64,000 nucleotides of DNA, from the NCBI GenBank assembly GCA_947579605.1, contig OX388307.1:28931237-28995236 (forward strand), written 5' to 3'. The DNA is from Athripsodes cinereus. Its lineage: Eukaryota > Arthropoda > Insecta > Trichoptera > Leptoceridae. Within the stretch, counting starts at the first letter, position 1. The number at the start of each line of letters is the position of its first letter. Shown here in pieces: positions 32,601 to 42,994 of the stretch. The notes under the pieces were generated by a model, which was given only the letters and a program-made list of their open reading frames with translations, did no database searches and had not been told where the DNA came from. A program made the translations under genes and the position numbers.

Positions 32601-35600
32601 AATACATTTCATGTCTTAAATTCGCGTTGAAGTATACTACCCAATACTAAATGTTTATTTTTTTATTGCATACAACCGGTCCGTTGGCTTCACCATTTAT
32701 GTTAAACGCCGTAAATATATGAATGGATGAATTACTATATTGTGGACCCAAAACATACTATTATTGTGATAAACCTTACTTTAAAATTATTTTACGTCAT
32801 AAATTAAGACAATGCAATATGTCTTCGTCGGCTTTCTAGGATAAATGCGATAAAGATTGGAGACAACCATTAGGCACTGTGTCCCTTACGTTTACAACCG
32901 TAAGGTAATAAACCTTTTACACGGGAATACCATATGGCTTCAAAATTTCTGGAATCAATATTTATCAATAATAAAATTTGTTCTATGGGATCACACATAT
33001 TTGTAAATAATATTATTATCTATTTAGTTGCATTTTAATATTCAAACGGGACGTTTCGTACTTTAATCTCGTAAAGAAATTTCGAATAGTGAATCTTTGT
33101 GAATTGTGTATAATAGAAAAAATATTTCTTTTGTTTTATTTTATGTACATCCGTAGTGTTATACTGTATTAGTTGAAAAATAATTAATTTTATAAATATT
33201 ATTCTAACATTTCTCTATATGCGCGCTATTGTGAGTGTGTGTTATGACAGTGATTTTTTATGAAGTTTCAAATATCAGTTATCTATATAAAAGCATATTT
33301 CACTTAAAGTAAAAATTGTGCAACTTATAAATAGAGTGAACGATTTGTGCAAGTATCTGTAGAAGAATCGATTCAAAGCCGTTGATGGCTTCATATCTCT
33401 GATAGCGACAAAATGATGGGGTGAGTGTACGTATTAACTAAAATTTGTAATAGTGTTAGTGCATCATGGCGTGTCAAATGCTCTAAAATATGAGATAATT
33501 TATTTATTGAATTGCTTCAAATAAGTACATTATTTTGTTAATTTTAGTATATTACATAAAATTTTGATCTATTTGTAACATTATTCTGAGACTACGTGAG
33601 TGTGGGTTGTATATTTATAGAGAGGTATGAATTTCAAAAATAGGCTTCCAACCTATCGCAGTGGCTCAAAGATTTTAAAATTTATTTTGGCGCGTCCAAA
33701 GAGTTAAACTTAGGGAATGTTTACATATTAATTCTAAGAAAGTTCCGTGGTGGAGATAATTAGGTCTTTCTAGAGCAGTGATTCCCAAAGTGGTCCAGGT
33801 GGACCCCCAGGGGTCCACGAGGGACTCGATGGGGGTCCACAAGTTGTAAAAGGGGGTTCATGAATCCATAGTTAAAGTATCGGATATTGGGTAAAAGCAC
33901 CAGATATTGACATAAACAATAGTCGGTACAAATACCCGCTACATTGTAGAAAAAGGTACTAGGAGAAAATATACTACTACTATACTACTACTATACCATC
34001 ACGGCATATCCCACAAGTGGGGTAGCCAGCAGATCAGCTGCATGTAAGAAACATGCAAACTGTCCTCTTCGTGCCAATATAAAATCAAGACATTCAGGAT
34101 AGGTGGCAAACCTCATCGCTGAATTTAAGATGTAAAATGTCTTAATTTTTTCGAACACCTGCCTTTTACAGGACACTCGAAAACTTATGCAGAAGAGTGG
34201 GAGACCAATTCTTTACCGGGTGCTCCACGGGATAAGAAAATATTCTTATATAAGAAAAATATGTATGAGAAAACCGAGGAGTTGTTGAAATATTTCAAAT
34301 TCCTATACCATTTCGAAAATTTAGTGACGGGGGGTAGAAATACAGGGGGTCCACCGGAACCAGCAAATTTTTGAAAGTGGTCCATGAGAAAAAAAGTTTG
34401 GGAACCTCTGTTCTAGAGGATAGAGTAATCTAGTTTTATTATTATTATATGTCTTTGAACCTATCCAGATCGTAGTTATAATATGTAAATAATAAAATTG
34501 ACAAGTTATCCCCACTTATTGGTGTGATGAGGAGAAATGAATTATTCAACAAAAGAATAAAACATACTGTATATCATGCTTTTATTGTGCCACATATAAC
34601 GTACGGATTGCTTGCCTGGTCGCAATGTAGTATGCAGGTTAGGAATTCAATGCAGAGAGTCATGAATAAGGTTTTAAAGAACATTCATGGATTAAGCAAA
34701 TTAACTAGAACTGATGATTTATATAAGTTGACCAATGAGCTTAACTTAGAACAAATGATAAAATTGGAAAAAGTGAAATATCCTCATAAAGTTAAAAATG
34801 GACTAACTAAGACTAATTTAAAAGTGACATTGAATAATGATATACATCAGTACAGAACAAGAGCGGCTTCTGACTTAAGAAACGAGTTGCCAAGAACTAA
34901 TAGAAGAAGAAATGGCTTCAAATACACAGCTACATTGCTGTATAATGCAATATCAAAGGACATCAGAAGTTCAAAGAATATAAAACAGTACACTAAGAAA
35001 GTTAAGAATCTTATCAAGAATAATTTGATATAACCAGTGTGATGTTAAATAATGTTTAATGATATTGATACCTACAATGCGGTGATGGTGAAGTGAATAT
35101 ATACAATATAGTTATAGTGTGATATAATGATAGACTTAAAATATTATTGATTGTATTCTGCTTGTAGTGTGTTCTTATATTTAATGTAATTTTTAACATA
35201 ATGGCCTTCTGAAACCAGCAGATTCTACCTGCTGTTTGAGGGTTTCTTTTAAATAAATAAATAAAAAATATAATAAAAAAATATACTAAACATTAGGCAC
35301 TCTTATTAATAAACGTAGATTAAATTTCTAGAAGGAGATGAACCACCGATCAGACAAAAAACGTATTGATAAACGTTGATCAGCTTGAACCTAGTTTAAA
35401 AGTGGTTGATCCGCCTCTCGAGGTGGTTTAAGTAAGGTGATTTAAGTAAGGTGGTTCAAATCGGCGCCATCTGCCCGCCATGTTGGATTTTACGTCAGAT
35501 GTTTGCTATGCGGGTTTACATGTACGTTTTGCAGTTATTTTACAATTTATCGGAGTTGGTTTGGGTTAAAAATACGCTTAAGTAGTATCCGAATGTGAAT

Positions 35601-38600
35601 TTAATTCAATCAGTTGTTTTTCTTGTGATAATAGACACTTTTTTCGTGTGATAGAACACCAGTTTCGTAATTTGTTTTTTGATAGACGCATTTAATTGTT
35701 TCGTGACAGAGATACTTTTTTCCATGTTGTATGAAAGTTATATTGATTGATTCTGAATTGAGAATTATTCCTGTACATCATTTGAATGTAAAAGGGAAAG
35801 CAGAAAATAAAATTTTACTGATGGTTAGTAATACATATTGTGCGCAGTGTTATGTTATACCCATATCACTGATTGTGTGTCAGATTATGATTTATTTGAT
35901 AAATAAATAAAATGTCATTCCATTATTACATTTGCTTTTCAATTATACAAACCTTCCTCATCATATTATTTTATATTTCTGTGTATTTGGGTACAAAATG
36001 TCAGACGAAAAAACCAATACAGTGGAACCTCTCATAACGAGTATTCGCATAAAGAGCAAAAAAAAAAAGTGAAAAAGTTGCTCCCATAAAAATGGATAAT
36101 TATTTGTCATAAATTCATATTTTTATTTAGGTACGTTTTTTTCCTAATCTAAATTGTATTTTAAGTTGTAACACTCTTTTAAAAGTAGATAATTTTATTT
36201 GAATAAACTTTAATAAAAAAGTTCTCCAAGAATACTTATTCTTTCGGCATGGAACGCATTATTGTATTTTACACTGATTTCTATAGAAAAAAATGTTTCG
36301 CATAACGAGTAAGAGTCTGGAACGAATTAAACTCGTTATGAGAGGTTCCACTGTAAGATAATTTTGACAGCCGCTTGTTTGTTTTGAATTTGTCTGTTTA
36401 CCAACGTCGTGTAACATGGCAACCAACATAATAGAGCGAATTTTCGAGTTGCCATATGAAATTCTTTATATAAAGTACAGATGTCTATGGTACGGATTAA
36501 ATATTTTTATTAATAAAGAAAATTTGATCGGTGGTTCAAACGCTTATAGGCGGATCACGAAATCAGTGGTTCAACCATGGTTTGGCGGATTTTTATTAAT
36601 AAGACTGTAGGTATATACCTTTTACTGTGCCTCAACATTGCTTGCTGCTGCTCCAATCGAATTCTGGTCTCGTCTGATTGCGTTGAAGTATGTGAAGGTA
36701 GCTGTGTCAAGAGCGGCATCTGAGAGTCTGGTGGACGTTCTGCAGACCCGCTTCGACTGTACGAGCGACGGCCATGTCTAAAATTTACAATGACAGTCAA
36801 TGATGAAAAACGTTCGTCTATATTCATCATTACAACTGGGTATGATGATTGGAGGGCTGGGTTAGTTAGAAGAAGTCACACCTTAGAGATAAACTCACCT
36901 CTGAATATTGAATAAATTTAATGTTGTTGTATTTTTATGTAAACTTATAACCAGTTAACAAAAATTAATAAAAATATAATAAATGTGTTGTGAAATTCAA
37001 AAAGTTAAATTAAAGAAGTTTCACAAATACCTGTCTTTCATGTGTTAATACTAAATCTTTTGCACTAATCAGTGAGTATACAGTTCTATGATTACAAGGG
37101 GGAGATGAAAAATATATAATAAATTACCTGTCTTGGTTGTTGGACCCCTGAATCCACTGGAACACCCTAGAATGTCCCTGATGTGATGGAATTGATGATG
37201 CATCACTCACAACAGACACTCCACTGTCTGTCAGTTCTGTCATTGTCTTCCTACTAACACTTCTGTCAAACCTGGAACTGTAAAACAATACATACCTACA
37301 TAAATACCATGTACAACCATCAGCTAGTAATATCACACTAAATAACCCAATCTCTTCCTCGTTTTTCAAAGAGAAGTGTTTTTAACTAAATCATCATGGC
37401 ATCTCCTACAAATGGGGAAGTCATAGAATTGATGATGTTTTTTAAAAAAAGATCTCTGGGTTTTGTTATAAACCCAAATACAACCTTATACACCTTTCAC
37501 AGTAAGCTAAAAGCTTGTGTCGTGACAGGGGAGTTAAGCGGCACCTGGGATCAAACCGCGGAGAATTTGTTCACAAGGGCGAGACTACCCCCAGGCTACC
37601 AACGAACTCTACGAACAACGAACAAATTGTACAGTGTCCTTGAAATGCTTTGGCAAACAACGCTTAAATGAGTTCTAATAATAATAAATAGTCCTCATTG
37701 TACCAATAAAATGAAGTTCTTCAGGATAAGTGGCATGTTTCACCGCTGAATTGAGGATTTAAAATATCTTGTTCATGATGTTTTACAATAAAATAAATAA
37801 CAGTAAGACACCTATTCTATACCGGGGACTAAAACAATTAAGCTACACACAAAACACTACAACAAACATTGTGTAAGCTAAAATATGAAGAATGAATAAA
37901 AATAATAAAGACTATAAAATCTTACAGTGCTTTGGAAACTTGTGATAAAAAATAACAAACGCAAATAATTTATGACTAAAACTTGTGCGCATTTACAAGA
38001 AAAATATTTGTATTGCATATTAAAAAAAACTGTTAACACATGATTTAAAATCAATATGGCCGAACCATATGATTATTCAGACAATGAATAATAATAAAAA
38101 AAAGTCATTAATTCAATATGGGTCATTTGATCTTTTTTTGAGATGCTCAAAAAGGACCTCCTATAATAATATCAAAACCTTCTTCAAACTATTTTTTTTT
38201 GTAATTAATATTTTGTTTCACAGAAATTAATTGTTAAAATAATGTTTTTAAAGATGAAGAAGTTTGTATTATCCACTTTGATTGTCAATTCATTTATTCA
38301 TGTATGTATAAATGGACAATTTGTAAAGCGTCATTCACTCATAACATGGCCTCAAAGGGGGCCATATTGTGTCATATTGTCTGAAGTTATTAATTCATAT
38401 CATCATAGCATTTTTCACAATTAGGGTAGCCAACGGACTACCTGCATGTAACGAACATACAGATTGTCTTACTGGTGCATCATCAAGATGAGACATTCAG
38501 GATGGGTGGAATACCTCATCGCTGAATTTCAAATGTTTAAACATCTCACACTTTCAGTTTTACAAGACACTAGAAAACTAACTAGGAAAGTGTGGGAGAT

Positions 38601-41600
38601 CTATTATTGCCTCCACGGGACTCCACGAGAAATATCGCTTTGATTGTACAAGAACGATTTGTCTGAATATAAAAATCAAAAAAAGTAGTGTGCGTCTACA
38701 GACCACATAGACATAGTTATTGATCTTATCCAAACCTCCTCTCCTCGAGGTAGATAGGATCCCTATAATCCGGCACCGACCTGCTCTTAGAAACGCTGGC
38801 TGCACTCGAAGTCTCTCCGAAGTCTCGTACATTGCCCGAGTCAGCCGACAGAGTACTGACGACATCCCGAGAATGAAGATCCCTGAGTTTCCTACTATGT
38901 GATGGAGGGGTGGGAGGTCGTCTGGGTGATCTAGCTGGTGTCCGGTCAGACCACACCCGAGATACATGTTGATCTGGAAAAAAAACAACACCATGATGTC
39001 ATTAATTGCAGATTAAATAAACATTAGTGTATGAACTATCTGAAAGAATGTCTACGTTTAAATAATCTATTTCATCTATCTATATCATCATGGCACATAA
39101 TGAAGATGCAAGCTCTCCTCTATGACCCGTAAAACAAAAACAACATTCAGGATGGATGACAACCTAGTAACCTCATAACTGAGAATGTTCAATATTTACA
39201 AATAAACATGTAATGTTTTATGAATATTTGTTTTTCACTTCACTTTGCCCTTCAACACACACAAGGCAGAAACTAGCCTCCTCTATTCAGAGCGTCATTG
39301 TGCCAATTAAGTCGAATAAGACTTTTCCAGCGTTCCGATGTCATTGTCATAGGAAGGGTGTATTGTGAAAGAGGCGTCTTCTGCTCTTGAACCTTGTTTA
39401 TGAACCAAAATTCACAGCCATATAGAAGGGGTATAAAACCCATCATGAATATCCTATCTACAATTCACTACAAGATACAAGTGGTATTGCTAAGACAATC
39501 TAATATGGCTAAGCTATCCAATACTCCACATTTTCTTTTGCATCAAACGGTAACAGTTGTTGACTCACCTAATATATCTTGGTCATTGTCGTCATCCATT
39601 TGCAGTTTCTCTCTGAGAGCCGCTGCGACATCCGTCTGAAATATATTCTTCAAAATAAATCAAACACATCATTAAATGCTGAGAACTTTTAAAAATAAAG
39701 ATAAAAATTTAACGTCTTATTTATATCATGAGATTTGAACCCCAAACTTTTGAAAAGTCATTACCAATCATTTGCCGTAGAAACTTGTATTTTTTTTTCA
39801 AATTTACAATTTCCACGGTATTTTGTATTTGACAAAATATTTTCGATTTTCTTAAACAATTCAAGATGAGAAGTAAATCTTGATATATCCTACAAATCAG
39901 ATAGTTGTGATGATGTAAAAAGGAGTTAGACATAATATTGGCAGATGTTTTGTAACAAACCTCTTTCAGTTTCCTGTCCAACTTCTCCTGTGTCTCCTGT
40001 TCTCGCTTCACCTTCTCTAACCTTTCTATGAGGATTGACGCAAACGTTTCAGGTTCCAGAGGTTTGCACACTGCTTTCTGAATTCTAAATGTTCTAGGAA
40101 TAACCTGAAATAATACATTTTTGTTCCATTACTATAACATGCAATATTAACATTGTAAAAAACTCACAAGCACACTACAAGGCAGATGACCAAAATAAAT
40201 ATGAATAATCTTCTATACCAAATCAAGACGTTATGTGATATTATTACGATATGTGGACACTACATAAATGACGTATATTATTGACAAAGTGAGTATTTTA
40301 GAAGAAAATAATACCATATCCTGGGTTCTAATATCTCTGTTGACATTGGCACTCTCCATCATGGAGCGCATATTCCTGGCATGTTCCCTACGTGCATGAC
40401 TTCCACGACACGCGCTCACGCCATCACTAAAAACAACAATATTAAAAATGGTAAACAACACAAATGTCGACAATAATTTAAACCAAGAATTAACAAAGAA
40501 AATCAACATTATAAAATAAAGAATACTGATACTGGCATCGTGGGAATCTATAATACAATTAATACTTTAATATCCTTTTTGGAGGGCCTTAGCCCACAAG
40601 AATAAAAGTAAATAAAAGTATTAAATTTAAATAAAAGCAAAACAATATGTACAACATGAAATAAATAATAAAACATGAAAATAAAACAGAAGAACAACAA
40701 ATTCATTAGGAAGCAAGATAGAAATAATTTAAGACTTAAAACTAATATGATGCACCAATTGATTGGTGATTCATTAAAACTCTGCATACTAATTGATACT
40801 TACATACTACTCCCCGACATAGAAAGTATATCTGAGTCAGCTCTTCCGCTGCTCATTGATTGCAATTCCGAGTCTTGTCTAGAAGCCGGGCAGTAAGCCG
40901 TGTACGATAGATGAGGCTGGGAGTACACTGAGTAATTCTTTCCAAACACTCCTCTGCGACGGGTTTCAAGGAGTTGAGGGTGCATGCCATTATAAGGCCA
41001 AGCCATCCAATATTACATTGCGTCAGACAAATTACGAAAACAATATTGCCAGACGATGATGGGTCAAGTTATTCATTTTATTTGGATGAATTGTGTTTAA
41101 GGGCGGCAAGCAATACAGCGACATGGGGAAAAACAAAAATAAATAATAAGTAAAATTAAAAACAATAACAATATTAAATTAAGATAAAAAAGGAAAAAAT
41201 AATAATTAAAATATAATAATTAATTAGTCGGGATTAATCATGCTTCAAATTTAAATGAGATGAATTGAGGAAAGAAGATATTTTAACATAAAAAATAACA
41301 AAATAAAAATGGAATTCTATTTGCAATTAAAACACAAATTGTTGTGACTCTTTAGTTGAACTATATGCACCCATGTGAAGCAGAGGTATTATTTATATAT
41401 AAAATTTTCAGTTATATTTAGGTGACACTTTCATTCTAAAGAATTACTATTAGGTATAATGATAAAATTACACAGTGAGAACAAATCACTGATAGAATCA
41501 GTGATAAACTCGTCATTACAAATCATCTTAATGTTTTATAAAAAGCTGTAAACTAATGATGTACAAAAATAATAAGGTTATTCTTATTTGCTGCGAATAA

Positions 41601-42962
41601 GAATAACCAAGTAATAAATAAACAATTCAATGATTTAGTGAATGACGCATATAATTAAACTATTAATAAGCCACAAGACAACAGAAAATAAATCTATCAT
41701 TGTTGGTCAATAAATGTACAATGATCCAAGCATTAACTAATTAGGGCAGGATGAAGGGGCTAATGACATCATAATTATAGATAATTATTTCACTAACCCA
41801 TGCAAGGCTTCTGGTTGTAATCGTCTGTCTTGCGTAGCCATGAGAAGCTCCCTCGTGAGGCGCTGCTGTGGTAAGGAGTGTGGGGGTGCAGGGGGCGGGG
41901 GCATGGACGAAGCAGAAGAAGAGCCCCCCTGTATGTTGAGCTCTTCATCTTCGTGTAGTGTGGGCAAAGGGGACATGGGAGCATGGTAAAGCTGTAATAC
42001 AAATGTTCCGATTATTGCACATTATTTAAAATATACTGTAATACTAATTTATTTATTTTTACACAGTGAACGGCTATATAAGCCTTTAACATGGGAAAAA
42101 AATACAATAAAAACAACAAATAGTGAAAAACATAATAATATAACAAAAGTATCTACCCACACAAACACATTTGCAATGCATACATTGCAGAATAATGTTA
42201 TCAAACAAGTACCTAATAATATAACACAAAGAATAATACCTAATAATAGCTGTATGATGGTACAAAGTACACAATAAAAAAATGGTTTAAGCTTTCACTG
42301 CTTGTATTAACTAGCTTTAAGTCTCAAAAAGTATTGGGCTTAAATTTAACAAAAGCTTTCTTTAACAGAACTTAAAAGTTCATCACAAATTTAATGGAAT
42401 TGGAATGACTGATGTGTATTGTAAAGTACTAAATATTGATTACTAAATATGTTTTGTAGAATAGGTACCTCTCTAGCACTTGAAGAACTGGAGAGACTCC
42501 CACTGGAGGAAGATTGTCCAGCGGAGCCTCTGGCCACTTGTAGGTAGGCATCAGATTTGAGGAACGCTGGATATGTGGTCTCTTTCATCAACATCTCCGC
42601 CTCATTCCTCATAGAATCAAAGATGCTCACACTCAACTCCTCCTCGTCCCTGAGGCCCCGCTTGATCTTCTTCTTCACATCGTCAGGTATCGTTAGCTGA
42701 GATTTTCGTAGAAAACTACAAATACGCAAAAACAAAATCAGAAAGTAGTTACAAATCATATATGGATGGTGGTGCACAACAATGTGTTAAACCACTAAAC
42801 TGAAAAAGTAGTTGTACTAGTGTCATAACTCTATTTTAATGTTTTAGGGTTGACTGGAAGACGTTGCCTAGCAACAAGTCCGCCTTTTGGCCTAATTTTG
42901 TTAATTGTCACGTTTTGTAATTTTGTTGTTTATGTATTTGTGTAAAATTATGGTCAATAAAG

Positions 42963-42994
<32 letters not shown>

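Noticed and set aside
33991..34176. 61-codon minus-strand frame as a small gene
   Set aside because: It lies entirely within the complete SINE-A copy. Other copies break the frame.
40804..40812. Donor GTATGT (exon end 40808) for Axin exon 5
   Set aside because: It puts exon 6 out of frame with an immediate stop. The adjacent GTAAGTATC donor restores SSIDG and the frame.
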